Source: Rhodococcus qingshengii JCM 15477
GTDB taxonomy: Bacteria; Actinomycetota; Actinomycetes; Mycobacteriales; Mycobacteriaceae
NCBI RefSeq assembly: GCF_023221595.1
Contig: NZ_CP096563.1
Coordinates: 1,408,501-1,472,500 of the forward strand
Direction of reading: 5' to 3'
DNA length: 64,000 bases
A program made the position numbers and the translations under genes. Shown one piece after another: positions 45,624 through 56,952 of this stretch (the first letter of the stretch is position 1; each line of letters starts with the position of its first letter). The notes under the pieces are model-generated. The model saw nothing but the letters and a program-made list of their open reading frames with translations. It was not told the DNA's origin and ran no database searches.

Positions 45624-45671
45624 TCTGCTGACGCAGGAACTGAAATCGGTCAAAATGACCTGATGTAACAA

Positions 45672-45710
45672 ATCCGGCCCTGCGTGCGCTATGCGTTCGC
45701 AGGGCCGGAT
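45672..45710 (+). terminator. Hairpin between iniB and iniA (terminator or attenuator)
   Basis: A perfect 13-base stem ATCCGGCCCTGCG / CGCAGGGCCGGAT with a 13-base loop, no strong T-run after it. It lies 48 bases past the iniB stop and 36 bases before iniA, so it could reduce readthrough into iniA. Confidence 0.6.
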
Positions 45711-45746
45711 ATTCGAGTCGGGAAGAATTGCGGGTCAACGTAGCTC

Positions 45747-47615
45747 ATGAGTGATTCAGCGAGTCAGGTAAGCAGCCGGAAGGCGCGCGTCGCGTCGTCG
45801 ACGGCGTCGTTGCTCGAACGAACAGCCGTCGTGGCGAAGGATTTCGGGCGCACGGATCTGGTGCGCCGACTCGAGAACGCTCAGGTGAGAGTCAACGACC
45901 CGCGTATTCGCATCGTGGTGGTCGGACCCCTCAAGCAGGGCAAGAGCCAGTTCGTCAATTCTCTGCTCGGCATCGACGTGTGCTCGGTCGGTGACGACGA
46001 GACCACGGCCGTGGCGACGGTAGTCCAGTACGCGGAGACCGCGGTCGCCGAACTGATTCTCGCCGATCCGGGTGCGGCGCCCATTCGGGTGCCCCTCCCG
46101 CTCGAGGAACTGATGGGGATCACCCCGGCCACGCCTCGCGCCGAAGGGCGTGAGGTTCTGCGTGTGGAAGTGGGTGTTCCCAGTCCGCTGTTGGCCGACG
46201 GTTTGGTTCTGATCGACACCCCTGGTGTCGGCGGTCATGGAAATCCTCATGCTGCAGGAACATTGGGATTGATCACTGCGGCCGATGCAGTGTTGGTTCT
46301 GTCGGACTCCAGCCAGGAGTTCACCGAACCGGAGCTGGGATTCATCCGCCAGGTCGTCAATCTGTGTCCTGCGGTAGCCGGGCTGATCAGCAAGACCGAT
46401 CTGTACCCGCATTGGCGGCAGATCCTCGACGCCGATCGCGGACATCTCCAGCGTGCCGGGTTGGATCTGCCGCTCATTCCGATCTCCTCGGTACTGCGCT
46501 CGCACGCGCTGAGGCTGGGGGACAAGGAACTCGAAGCGGAATCCGGATTTTTGGACCTCTATCAGTTCTTGCGGGACAACGTCGTTGCGCGTGCCGAATC
46601 GAATACTCGACGCGCAGTTGCGATGGATGTGCGTTCTGCGGCAGCGCATCTGACGTTGGAGATGGGCAGTGAGCTTGCGGCGCTGAAGGATCCGTCGACC
46701 GCTCAGGCAGCGGTCGCGGGACTGCAGCGTGCCCGGGCAGCGGCCGAGGAACTGCACAAGAAGACCTCACTGTGGCAGCAGAGCCTCGGTGACGGCATCG
46801 CAGACCTCGCCGCCGACATCGATCACGACCTCCGGGACCGGTTGCGCCGGGTGACCCGCCAGGCCGAGGAGACGGTCGACGAAGGCGATCCCGGTAAGGA
46901 CTGGGACGTCGTGGGGGAGTGGCTCGAACAGGAGATCGCCACCGCGATCGGTGACAACTTCGTGTGGGCGCATGATCGCGCACAGTGGCTGGCAGAAGTT
47001 GTGGCGCAGCACTTTGCGGAGACCGGTGACGTCGCGCTCCCGCATCTCGACGTCGCCGACACCGACGGTTTCCTGGAACCGGTCGGTGCATTGGCGGACC
47101 TCGAATCCGGCCGAATCGGCATCACTCAGAAAGTCCTGGTCGGCATGCGCGGCTCGTACGGCGGCGTGCTCATGTTCGGCTTGATCACCACGATGATGGG
47201 CATGGCTCTGGTTAACCCGATCTCCATCGGCGCCGGGGTTCTGCTGGGCACCAAGGCTTATCGTGAAGACAAGCAGGCTCAGGTGCTCAAGCGTCGCGCT
47301 GAGGCGAAAGCGGCTATCCGACGGTTTGCCGACGACGTCAGCTTCCAGGTGGGCAAGGAGTCGAAGGATCGCCTACGCCTGGTGCAGCGGCTGTTGCGTG
47401 ATCACTTCACCGACATCGCCGAGCAGGCGTTGCGCTCGATCAACGAATCCCTCCGCGCCACTCAGGAAGCCGCGCAGTTGGAGTCGAGTGAACATGCCGC
47501 TCGGATCAAGCGTCTGGAGACCGACATGCGCGTCGTCGCGGAGCTCGACGCCGTTGCCGGAACGCTGATCGGCGAAACTCCCGCTCCTGCCTCGGCAAAG
47601 GTGACCAACGCATGA
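45747..47615 (+). CDS. iniA: Dynamin-like GTPase IniA
   Basis: The 622-residue protein is a bacterial dynamin-family GTPase. G1 is VVGPLKQGKSQ (K66/S67), G3 is LIDTPGVGGHG near residue 156, and G4 is SKTD near residue 215. A helical bundle follows and a hydrophobic paddle lies near 472-507 (GVLMFGLITTMMGMALVNPISIGAGVLLG), which should insert in the membrane. In mycobacteria IniA is a membrane-remodelling protein of the drug-induced iniBAC operon. ATG 45747 has no strong ribosome site. Its stop overlaps the iniC start by four bases. Confidence 0.92.
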   Translation: MSDSASQVSSRKARVASSTASLLERTAVVAKDFGRTDLVRRLENAQVRVNDPRIRIVVVGPLKQGKSQFVNSLLGIDVCSVGDDETTAVATVVQYAETAVAELILADPGAAPIRVPLPLEELMGITPATPRAEGREVLRVEVGVPSPLLADGLVLIDTPGVGGHGNPHAAGTLGLITAADAVLVLSDSSQEFTEPELGFIRQVVNLCPAVAGLISKTDLYPHWRQILDADRGHLQRAGLDLPLIPISSVLRSHALRLGDKELEAESGFLDLYQFLRDNVVARAESNTRRAVAMDVRSAAAHLTLEMGSELAALKDPSTAQAAVAGLQRARAAAEELHKKTSLWQQSLGDGIADLAADIDHDLRDRLRRVTRQAEETVDEGDPGKDWDVVGEWLEQEIATAIGDNFVWAHDRAQWLAEVVAQHFAETGDVALPHLDVADTDGFLEPVGALADLESGRIGITQKVLVGMRGSYGGVLMFGLITTMMGMALVNPISIGAGVLLGTKAYREDKQAQVLKRRAEAKAAIRRFADDVSFQVGKESKDRLRLVQRLLRDHFTDIAEQALRSINESLRATQEAAQLESSEHAARIKRLETDMRVVAELDAVAGTLIGETPAPASAKVTNA

Positions 47616-49096
47616 ATGCCACGACCACCGTGACCGCAGTGGAGTCGGCACACGCCCTGATCGACCACGCCAGACGTGCCTACGCCGATCAGCCGCAGAC
47701 GCGCGCCCAGTTGGAAGAATGTGCGGACAGGCTCGACGAGCCACTCCGGGTGGCGCTCGCCGGCTCCCTCAAAGCGGGTAAGTCGACGCTGCTCAATTCG
47801 CTTGTCGGACAGGATATAGCGCCTACCGACGCGACGGAATGCACACGCGTCGTCACCTGGTATCGGAACGGGACGACGCCGCAGGTGACCGCGACGGCCG
47901 AGAACGGTGCCGAGTTCAACGTGCCGGTGACGCGCCGCGACGGCAGGCTCACGTTCGATCTGGGCGAGTACACCGCAGACTCGGTGGACCGCATCGACGT
48001 CGACTGGCCGTCTTCGGCATTGGCTCGTACGACGATCATCGACACACCGGGCACCTCGTCGCTCTCGACCGAGGTCTCGGCCCGCACCTGGGACATGCTC
48101 GTTCCCGACGGTGAGGCACCGGGCGCGGATGCAGTGGTCTACCTCTTGCGGGCTCTCAACGCCAGTGACATGCAGTTCCTCGGGAAGATCGCGGATCACG
48201 TGGGCGGAGAATCCGGGCCACTCGGAGTGATCGGAGTGCTCTCGCGTGCCGATGAGGTCGGCGCAGGCAGGCTCGACGCGTTGTCTTCGGCGAAGGACGT
48301 CGCGGCGCGATTCGCCGAGGAGTTGGAGCGAACCGGCCTGTGCCAGTCGGTGGTTCCGGTGGCAGGTCTACTCGCGCTCGCTGCTCGGACGATGAGGCAG
48401 AGCGAGTTCGCGGCCTTCTCGGCGCTCGCGCAGGTTCCAGCCGAGGATCTGAGCCTTGCACTGCTCTCCGCGGATCGCTTTGCCAGGCAGGACAGTCCGC
48501 TGCCGGTCGATGCGGCGATGCGGGCGCAATTGGCCGATCGGTTCGGGCTCTTCGGAATTCGCCTCGCCGTGACGTCGATCAAGTTGGGGGCGACCGATTC
48601 ACCGTCCCTGGCGGCCGAATTGTTGGAGCGCAGCGGCCTGAACGAACTGCGTCAGGTGATCGACGTTCAATTCGGGCAGCGGGCAGATCAGCTCAAATCG
48701 CACACGGCGCTGGTGACGCTGGGAAGAATCCTCGAAGCCGATCCGAGCGAGGAAGGCGATCAGATCGCGGCGGAGGCGCAACGGTTGCTTGCCGATGTTC
48801 ACGGCTTTCACGAACTTCGCCTGCTCGGGCGTCTTCGTTCGGTACACACGGATCTGCCACCCGACGACCTGGCACAACTGCAAAGACTGATCGGCGGCTA
48901 CGGAATCCGGGCAAGTGACCGGTTGGGCTGCGAACCGGAAGAATCGCCGGAGGTGCAGCGTGCGCGGGCCACGGCGGCTGTCCGCAGATGGCGCGAGTTG
49001 TCCAGACATCCGCTCTTCGACAGGTTCACCTCGCGCGCCTGCCTGGTCGCCGCCCGCAGCGCCGAGGGCGTCCTGGCTGAAATTGTGCCCGAATAG
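47612..49096 (+). CDS. iniC: Dynamin-like GTPase IniC
   Basis: The 494-residue partner of IniA has a G1 loop LAGSLKAGKSTLLNSLVG (K57/S58), the switch threonine in ATECTRVVTWY and G3 DTPGTSS near residue 138. The helical C-terminal region lacks the long hydrophobic paddle of IniA, so it probably works as a hetero-complex with it. ATGA overlap with iniA guarantees coupled translation. Arrangement and sizes match M. tuberculosis iniA-iniC (Rv0342-Rv0343). Confidence 0.92.
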   Translation: MNATTTVTAVESAHALIDHARRAYADQPQTRAQLEECADRLDEPLRVALAGSLKAGKSTLLNSLVGQDIAPTDATECTRVVTWYRNGTTPQVTATAENGAEFNVPVTRRDGRLTFDLGEYTADSVDRIDVDWPSSALARTTIIDTPGTSSLSTEVSARTWDMLVPDGEAPGADAVVYLLRALNASDMQFLGKIADHVGGESGPLGVIGVLSRADEVGAGRLDALSSAKDVAARFAEELERTGLCQSVVPVAGLLALAARTMRQSEFAAFSALAQVPAEDLSLALLSADRFARQDSPLPVDAAMRAQLADRFGLFGIRLAVTSIKLGATDSPSLAAELLERSGLNELRQVIDVQFGQRADQLKSHTALVTLGRILEADPSEEGDQIAAEAQRLLADVHGFHELRLLGRLRSVHTDLPPDDLAQLQRLIGGYGIRASDRLGCEPEESPEVQRARATAAVRRWRELSRHPLFDRFTSRACLVAARSAEGVLAEIVPE

Positions 49097-49200
49097 GGAC
49101 CCGTTCACTATGCGAGCGCCGGACGAGGGTTCTATCTTGAGTTCGGGATGATCCGGACATAACTCCCAGGTTCGGGTCCCACCTCGATGGGAGCACGCGC

Positions 49201-50784
49201 ATGGCGAGTGACATCAAGTCCGCTTCACCGGATCGAGCCACCCTCGTCCTGGGGACGCTCATCCTGGTCGCTGCGGTCGCGAACCTCAATCTCTCGGTCG
49301 CGAATGTCGCTTTGCCCGATATCGGGCGGGCTTTCGACGCCAGTCAGACGCAACTGAACCTGATCGCGGTCGGCTACTCGCTGGGCCTGGCCGGAACGGT
49401 GCTCTACCTGGGGGCCTTGGGAGACCGATACGGCCGCAAGATGTTGCTGGTCACCGGCATGGCGCTGTCCATTCCGGCGTCGATCGTGGCGGGATTCGCC
49501 GGGAACTTCGAAGTGCTGTTCCTCGCTCGGATAGTCGGAGGCGTCTCGGCAGGTCTGGCGTTCCCGACCACGCTGGCAATCATCACGGCGTTGTGGGCCG
49601 GACCGGCACGAACCAAGGCGATTGCCATGTGGTCGGCAATCGGTGGCGCGATTTCAGCACTCGGTCCGATCGTCTCGGGGGCGCTGCTCGAGCAGTTTCA
49701 CTGGGGTTCGGTCTTCTTCGTCACCCTTCCCTTGGCCCTTGTGGCACTGATCTGTTCCCTGGTGTTGGTTCCCGCTCACGTCAACGAGACGACCGAGCGA
49801 GTCGATCACCTCGGCGGCATAGTGTCGATTGTCTTCATCGGGGCTCTGGTGTTGTCCATCAACTTTGCGCCGGTGAAGGGTTCGGGCACGTTGGCTCTGG
49901 TGCTCGGGGCGATAGCAGTTGTCGCGGGTATCGGGTTCTTCCTGCAACAGCGACGCGCGGCCAATCCGCTGTTCGATCTTCACGTAGCTGCGCGCCCGAC
50001 CTTCTGGGTCGCGGCGGTGGGTGGGTTGGTCGTGTTCGGTTCGCTCATGGGCGCGATGTTCATCGGCCAGCAGTTCCTGCAGAACGTCCTCGGGTACTCG
50101 ACGCTGGCAGCCGGTGCGGCGATCATTCCGGCTGCGCTGGCGATGGTGATCGTCGCGCCGCGCTCGGCGACCATGATCGAAAGGTACGGCGCCCGCGTCA
50201 CGCTGCTCGCCGGCTACCTGTTCGTGGTTCTCGGGTTGTTCGTCGCGCTGTTCCTGTGGAACGAAAGCACACAGTATTGGCAGGTCGCGCTGGCCTATGC
50301 GCTTGTCGGCATCGGCGTCGGTCTGGCCGGCACACCGGCATCGCGTTCGCTGACCGGATCCGTTCCCGTGCACCGCGCTGGTATGGCGTCGGGAACCTCA
50401 GACCTGCAACGCGACCTGGGCGGCGCCATCATGCAGTCGATTCTCGGCGGAATACTCACGGCCGGGTACGCAAAATCGTTGGGAAATGCGATCTCGTCCT
50501 CGCCGAACGCATCCGAAGTGACTCCCGAAACTCAGGCCGCGCTCACCAAATCCTTCTCCAGCGCCGAAGTTCTCGCGGAACGCTACCCGCAATACGCGGA
50601 GCAAATCATGACCGCCGCCAAAAACGCCTTCCTGGACGGGGATACAAACGCCTACATCGCGGCGATCATCATCGTGTGTGCCGGTGCCGCGGTGGTGACG
50701 TTCTTCTATCCGCGTCGCGAGCGCGAACGAGTCCTGCTGGCGCAGTACGCGGCGGAATCCGATCTAGCCGCGGAGAAGAGTTGA
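49201..50784 (+). CDS. MFS exporter, DHA2-like drug:H+ antiporter family
   Basis: The 527-residue protein has about fourteen hydrophobic helices. Motif A-like GDRYGRKMLLV is present in loop 2-3, and ANVALPDIGRAF early in the first helix pair is typical of DHA2 transporters. It should pump hydrophobic compounds out using the proton gradient. A large C-terminal cytoplasmic/periplasmic segment (residues about 420-490) is charged, then one last helix. It lies 104 bases after iniC on the same strand; the conserved role of the ini genes in drug response makes co-regulation attractive but unproven. The next gene begins 23 bases later. Confidence 0.85.
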   Translation: MASDIKSASPDRATLVLGTLILVAAVANLNLSVANVALPDIGRAFDASQTQLNLIAVGYSLGLAGTVLYLGALGDRYGRKMLLVTGMALSIPASIVAGFAGNFEVLFLARIVGGVSAGLAFPTTLAIITALWAGPARTKAIAMWSAIGGAISALGPIVSGALLEQFHWGSVFFVTLPLALVALICSLVLVPAHVNETTERVDHLGGIVSIVFIGALVLSINFAPVKGSGTLALVLGAIAVVAGIGFFLQQRRAANPLFDLHVAARPTFWVAAVGGLVVFGSLMGAMFIGQQFLQNVLGYSTLAAGAAIIPAALAMVIVAPRSATMIERYGARVTLLAGYLFVVLGLFVALFLWNESTQYWQVALAYALVGIGVGLAGTPASRSLTGSVPVHRAGMASGTSDLQRDLGGAIMQSILGGILTAGYAKSLGNAISSSPNASEVTPETQAALTKSFSSAEVLAERYPQYAEQIMTAAKNAFLDGDTNAYIAAIIIVCAGAAVVTFFYPRRERERVLLAQYAAESDLAAEKS

Positions 50785-50807
50785 GCGCGCTCTGGTAGTG
50801 ATGAGGG

Positions 50808-51452
50808 ATGCCACAGCTACTTCACATCGATTCGTCCGCCGAACTCCACCACTCGACCTCACGTGATCTGACCGCACTGTTCGCTCAGCAGTGGTCGAAG
50901 AACAGTCCGGATCACACGACGGTGACGTTGGACCTGCACCGGGATCCCTTGCCGCACCTCGCGGACGCGGCCCTGCACTATGCACCACGCTTGCGAGTCG
51001 AGGGCGAGATTCCGGATCCCGCCGCGGAAGCACTCCAGGCTCGGGTCATCGAGCAACTTACCGCTGCAGACGTCGTCGTGATCGGTGCGCCGATGTACAA
51101 CTGGTCGATCCCGTCCACGTTGAAGGCGTGGATCGACTACGTACACGTCCTGGGGACTACGGTCCCTTTCGACACGCGTACTCAGCCTCTGGCAGGTAAG
51201 CCGGTGGTGATCGTCTCCAGCCGCGGAAACACCTATGCGCCGGGCTCGGGAAACGAGGCCAACGATCACACCGTCCCGCCACTCGTTCAGGTGCTCGGGG
51301 TGTCGATGGGAATGGATGTCTCCGTCATCACCGCGGAACTGACTTTGGCGCAACGTATTCCGGCAATGGCACCTCTGATCGAGCAGGGTGACGCGAGCCT
51401 GCGTGCTGCCCGGGAATCGTTGACCGAGCTGGCCCGTACCTTGGGGGCCTGA
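50808..51452 (+). CDS. azoR: FMN-dependent NADH-azoreductase-like flavoprotein
   Basis: The 214-residue flavodoxin-fold enzyme begins [15 protein letters not shown], the FMN phosphate loop. The AzoR/NQO-type block is [19 protein letters not shown] with a following [11 protein letters not shown] segment. It transfers electrons from NAD(P)H to quinones or azo compounds, usually as a dimer. It closely follows the MFS exporter and may be in its operon; it converges with the F420 oxidoreductase gene 19 bases away. Substrate not determinable. Confidence 0.82.
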   Translation: MPQLLHIDSSAELHHSTSRDLTALFAQQWSKNSPDHTTVTLDLHRDPLPHLADAALHYAPRLRVEGEIPDPAAEALQARVIEQLTAADVVVIGAPMYNWSIPSTLKAWIDYVHVLGTTVPFDTRTQPLAGKPVVIVSSRGNTYAPGSGNEANDHTVPPLVQVLGVSMGMDVSVITAELTLAQRIPAMAPLIEQGDASLRAARESLTELARTLGA

Positions 51453-51471
51453 TCAAGAAGTTCGACCGGGT

Positions 51472-52476
51472 TCAGGTGAGAGACGAGATCATCGACGCCA
51501 CGTCTGACGGTTCTACGTCGTAACCGGGGAAATAGCAGCACACTTCGTCGGCATGTTCGCCGAACCGCCGCCGAATCTCGGTGGCGCACTCTTCGGGAGT
51601 GCCGACGACGGCGAGTGTGGTCAGCATCGGATCGGTGATCAGCGACGCCATCTCGGTGTAGCCACCTCGCTTCGACAGGGCATTGAGTTCCGGTTGGACC
51701 TCGCCCCACCCTTCGACGTCGAGCACCGGACGGTATGCGGGCGTCGAACCGTAGAACGAGAGCAGGGCTCGGACGCCTCTGGCGGCCGCGGCAAGTTGAT
51801 CGTCGCCGCGGCCGACGCCGACGATGACCTGCGGGATGATCGTGAATTCGTCTCGGGTGCGGCCGGATTCGCGAAGACCGGCATCGACGGCCGGAAGTGT
51901 TCGTTCGAGGAAATGACGTTGCGTGTGGAACGGCATGACCAGTAGTCCGTCGGCCACCTCGGCAGCCGTCCTGGTCATCACCGGTCCGAGCGCACCCATC
52001 AGGATGGGCGGCGGCCCATAGGGGTTGGGGCCGGGATCGAACGTCGGAGGCATCAACGTGTGGGTGAAGAACTCGCCGCGGAAGTTCAGCGTCGAGGTGT
52101 TCTCCCACGCAGTGAAGATCGCCTTGACCGCTGCGACCGTCTCCTTCATGCGGGCCGCCGGACGCGACCACGTTGCGCTGTAGCGTTTTTCGATGTGCGG
52201 TTTGATCTGCGATCCGAGACCCAGTCGAAAGTGGCCGCGACTGAGCAACTGCAGGTCGTTGGCCGAATGCGCCAGATGCATGGGACTGCGGGGGAATGCG
52301 ATGGCGACGTTGGTCATCAGGTCGAGGTCGACGGCCGATGCTGCTTCGACGAGCGGGAAGAACACGTCGTGTGGTCCCTCGAACGTGAACAGGCCACCGG
52401 CGCCGGTCTCCGCGAGTTCACGGCTACGAGCAGCGCCCGCGCCCGGCGCGGAGTCCAGTTGTACGTGAACCTTCAT
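51472..52476 (-). CDS. LLM-class F420-dependent oxidoreductase (TIGR03617-like)
   Basis: The 334-residue luciferase-like TIM-barrel protein uses coenzyme F420 (family knowledge). Landmarks: MKVHVQLDS at the N-terminus, a TNVAIAFPRSPMHLA segment, LGLGSQIKPHIEKRY, GPPPILMGALGP and the C-terminal GTPEECATEIRRRF. ATG 52476 overlaps the stop of the upstream small membrane protein gene (ATGA), so the two are coupled. An open frame that extends much further upstream was rejected because it crosses that gene in another phase. Substrate is unknown. Confidence 0.87.
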   Translation of the reverse strand: MKVHVQLDSAPGAGAARSRELAETGAGGLFTFEGPHDVFFPLVEAASAVDLDLMTNVAIAFPRSPMHLAHSANDLQLLSRGHFRLGLGSQIKPHIEKRYSATWSRPAARMKETVAAVKAIFTAWENTSTLNFRGEFFTHTLMPPTFDPGPNPYGPPPILMGALGPVMTRTAAEVADGLLVMPFHTQRHFLERTLPAVDAGLRESGRTRDEFTIIPQVIVGVGRGDDQLAAAARGVRALLSFYGSTPAYRPVLDVEGWGEVQPELNALSKRGGYTEMASLITDPMLTTLAVVGTPEECATEIRRRFGEHADEVCCYFPGYDVEPSDVASMISSLT

Positions 52477-53048
52477 CGGCGTCCCCGCAGCCAGGTGCTG
52501 ACACCGGGAGCGAACGGAGCGATCGCCGCCACCGCGACCAGGGCGCAGTAGAGAATCGGACCCCATCTCAGAACTCCGGCGCCGATGTCTGCTGCGCCGT
52601 CGACCAGAGACATGAAGCCGAGTCCGGCCGCGATGCTCACGACTCCCACGATCGCCGTCATCACCCGCCCGGCGTTCTTGCGTGCGCGGAGGAGTTGAAG
52701 GCTCATGAGTGCGAGCAGGACCAGGACGAGAGCGCCGCCGCCGCTGCCGGCGAGTACGACGGTCACGGCATCGGAGATGTCGGTGGACGAGTATCCGGGA
52801 TTGTCGCGCGCAGTCGATTCTTCGAGAGCCGACCGGACGTCGTCGAGGCTGGTGACTACCACTCCGGCGATTCCGGCCAGGACGACGAACGAGCCGATCC
52901 AGGCAGAGGTGGACAATGTCACGGCTTTGGGTGTCTCGTCGCTCGCTGCAGGTCGGAGCGGCCGAACCGAGACGTCGGGTCGCTCGGGTGCCGGGCGTGG
53001 AGGTGACGGGCGAGGAGGTCGAGCGGGAGAATTGTCGGGATCGGTCAC
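52473..53048 (-). CDS. Four-helix membrane protein with Pro-rich cytoplasmic N-terminus
   Basis: The 191-residue protein begins with about 45 Pro/Arg-rich residues (TDPDNSPARPPRPSPPRPAP), then four hydrophobic helices in two hairpins. No family is recognised. GTG 53048 is set by a TACGAT -10 box six bases upstream, which makes the message leaderless; the in-frame ATG further up would lie beyond the promoter. It is translationally coupled to the F420 oxidoreductase. It is divergent from dnaK across the HAIR-box region. Confidence 0.7.
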   Translation of the reverse strand: MTDPDNSPARPPRPSPPRPAPERPDVSVRPLRPAASDETPKAVTLSTSAWIGSFVVLAGIAGVVVTSLDDVRSALEESTARDNPGYSSTDISDAVTVVLAGSGGGALVLVLLALMSLQLLRARKNAGRVMTAIVGVVSIAAGLGFMSLVDGAADIGAGVLRWGPILYCALVAVAAIAPFAPGVSTWLRGRR

Positions 53049-53054
53049 CGGCCG

Positions 53055-53060
53055 ATCGTA
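53055..53060 (-). promoter_or_regulatory. -10 box of a likely leaderless transcript (membrane protein)
   Basis: TACGAT on the minus strand, six bases, then GTG 53048, and no Shine-Dalgarno sequence. Confidence 0.5.
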
Positions 53061-53160
53061 GCCATTCGGAGAGATGCGGAAGTGATGTGGCGCACTTTTT
53101 CGGCTTTTCGGGGAAGGCGGGAACAAATCTACGTGGGCTGTAGTTGACCATTTCGACAAG

Positions 53161-53181
53161 CTTGAGCGCCCTCGGCTCAAC
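53161..53181 (+). promoter_or_regulatory. HAIR box 1 (HspR operator) of dnaK
   Basis: CTTGAGC-N7-GCTCAAC matches the HspR inverted repeat CTTGAGT-N7-ACTCAAG with 6 of 7 arm bases symmetrical. It lies 150 bases upstream of dnaK. Confidence 0.75.
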
Positions 53182-53215
53182 TTCAAGTTGACTCTCGGCC
53201 ACGGTCGGAGGCAAA

Positions 53216-53236
53216 CTTGAGCGGAGGACGCTCACC
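53216..53236 (+). promoter_or_regulatory. HAIR box 2 (HspR operator) of dnaK
   Basis: CTTGAGC-N7-GCTCACC is a weaker HAIR copy, 55 bases downstream of box 1 (centre to centre). Two boxes allow cooperative repression by HspR with DnaK as co-repressor. Confidence 0.65.
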
Positions 53237-53310
53237 AAGCGAAAAACTCGCGGTCATGTTCGAGATCAACCACTCGGGCAGAGAACCGCAGAACGAAAGG
53301 TAGGAACACT

Positions 53311-55160
<1,850 letters not shown>

Positions 55161-55164
<4 letters not shown>

Positions 55165-55757
55165 CCTCGGACAACCCCGAGAACAACCCGGTCGACCCCG
55201 AGACCGGTGCACAGGGAGAGGCGGCGGGGGAATCCCTGCCGCCGCTCGACTCGGAAGACACAGGGGTAGTTCAGGAAGCAGAGTCGATCGTGGAGGAAGC
55301 ATCCGCCACCGATCAGCTCGCCGAACGGACTGCGGATCTGCAGCGACTTCAGGCGGAGTTCACCAACTACCGTCGTCGCGTCGAGCGTGACAAGCAGGTC
55401 ATCAAGGAAACCGCGCGGGCTTCGGTCATCACCGAGCTCATCGGAATTCTCGACGACCTGGATCGCGCTCGGGCACACGGTGACCTCGAATCGGGTCCAC
55501 TGCGTGCACTCGCAGACAAACTCAACACGACTCTGACGGGTCTGGGTTTGACCGACTTCGGTAGCGAGGGTGACGATTTCGATCCCGCACTCCACGAAGC
55601 GGTGCAACATGAAGGCGAAGGCCACGATCCGGTACTCGGGACGGTCATGCGCAAGGGATACAAGCTCGGCGACCGGGTCCTTCGGACCGCAATGGTGGCC
55701 GTGACGGACCGGGTAGGCGACAAGCCTGCAGACGGTTCAGAACAAGAAGCGAAGTAA
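55161..55757 (+). CDS. grpE: Nucleotide exchange factor GrpE
   Basis: The 198-residue protein catalyses ADP release from DnaK. An acidic disordered N-terminus (about 1-45) is followed by a long coiled coil with [19 protein letters not shown] and a C-terminal beta domain containing [19 protein letters not shown] 55161 overlaps the dnaK stop (GTGA), so translation is coupled. Confidence 0.97.
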
Positions 55758-55779
55758 GAGTGAGAGGAGGAGACGCCCA

Positions 55780-56952
55780 GTGAGTCAACGGGAGTGGATC
55801 GAGAAGGACTTCTACAAGGAGCTGGGCGTCTCGTCCACCGCGACGGCCGACGAAATCAAGAAGGCGTATCGCAAGCTGGCTCGGGATCTTCATCCCGACG
55901 CCAACCCTGACGATGCGAAGGCCGAAGAGCGTTTCAAGTCCGTCAGTGAAGCTCATGCCGTTCTGTCTGATCCGGACAAGCGCAAGGAGTACGACGAGGC
56001 TCGGCGCCTCTTTGCCAGCGGCGGCTTCGGCCCCCGCGCGCAGGGCGGCGGCGGATTCAACCCCGGCGCTGGTGGTTTCGACATCAACGACCTGTTCGGC
56101 GGCGGGGCCGGTGGGCAGGACTCGGGTCTCGGAGACATCTTCGGCGGATTGTTCAACCGCGGGGGAGCGGGCCAGCGAACAGCTGCGCCCAACCGCCCGC
56201 GTCGAGGCAAGGATCTCGAGACCGAGACGACGCTCGCCTTTCGTGAAGCAGCGCTCGGTGTCACCGTCCCTCTTCGTCTGACCAGCCCTACGTCGTGCAC
56301 CACGTGTCACGGCAGCGGCGCAAAGCCAGGCACCAGCCCGCGAGTGTGCCCACATTGCAACGGAACCGGCGTGGTCAGCCGGAACCAGGGCGCCTTCGGA
56401 TTCAGTGAGCCGTGTGACGATTGCCGGGGAACCGGCTCGATCATCGACTCGCCGTGTGAAGACTGCCACGGTAGCGGAGTCACCAATCGCACACGGACCA
56501 TCACGGTTCGCGTGCCTGCCGGTGTGAGCGACGGTCAGAAGATCAGACTCAAGGGCAAGGGCGAAGCGGGACTCCGCGGCGCTCCGGCCGGCGACCTGTT
56601 CGTCAACATCCGCGTCAAGCCGGACAGTGTCTTCGGACGCAACGGCGACGACCTGACACTGACGGTTCCGGTGAGCTACGGCGAGCTGGTGCTGGGAACG
56701 ACACTGTCCGTGCCGACTTTGGAAGGCCGTGTCGGAGTGAAGGTTCCGGCTGGAACGGTGGACGGACGCATTCTGCGAGTTCGCGGACGCGGTATCCCCA
56801 AGCGGCCGGACGGTGCCGGTGACCTTCTGGTCACGGTCAAGGTATCCGTTCCGCAGAAGTTGGACGACCCGGCGATCGAAGCGCTGAAAACCTATCTCGA
56901 AGCCGAGAAGGCGAGCGGGTTCGATCCACGGGCCGGGTGGGCCGGTGCATGA
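55780..56952 (+). CDS. dnaJ: Co-chaperone DnaJ (Hsp40, class I)
   Basis: The 390-residue protein has an N-terminal J domain with the HPD motif (DLHPDANPD, about residues 35-43), a Gly/Phe-rich linker and four zinc-finger repeats ([32 protein letters not shown]). The C-terminal substrate-binding domain follows. It delivers clients to DnaK and stimulates its ATPase. GTG 55780 has a good AGAGGAGG ribosome site. Overlaps hspR by four bases (ATGA). Confidence 0.97.
   Translation: MSQREWIEKDFYKELGVSSTATADEIKKAYRKLARDLHPDANPDDAKAEERFKSVSEAHAVLSDPDKRKEYDEARRLFASGGFGPRAQGGGGFNPGAGGFDINDLFGGGAGGQDSGLGDIFGGLFNRGGAGQRTAAPNRPRRGKDLETETTLAFREAALGVTVPLRLTSPTSCTTCHGSGAKPGTSPRVCPHCNGTGVVSRNQGAFGFSEPCDDCRGTGSIIDSPCEDCHGSGVTNRTRTITVRVPAGVSDGQKIRLKGKGEAGLRGAPAGDLFVNIRVKPDSVFGRNGDDLTLTVPVSYGELVLGTTLSVPTLEGRVGVKVPAGTVDGRILRVRGRGIPKRPDGAGDLLVTVKVSVPQKLDDPAIEALKTYLEAEKASGFDPRAGWAGA

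Noticed and set aside
43362-45671. Open frames of over 700 codons antisense to the iniB-like gene, and another frame on the same strand
   Set aside because: The gene is a GC-periodic Gly/Ala/Leu repeat; the antisense products are monotonous Cys/Glu/Thr- or Pro/Ser/Ala-rich sequence with no domain.
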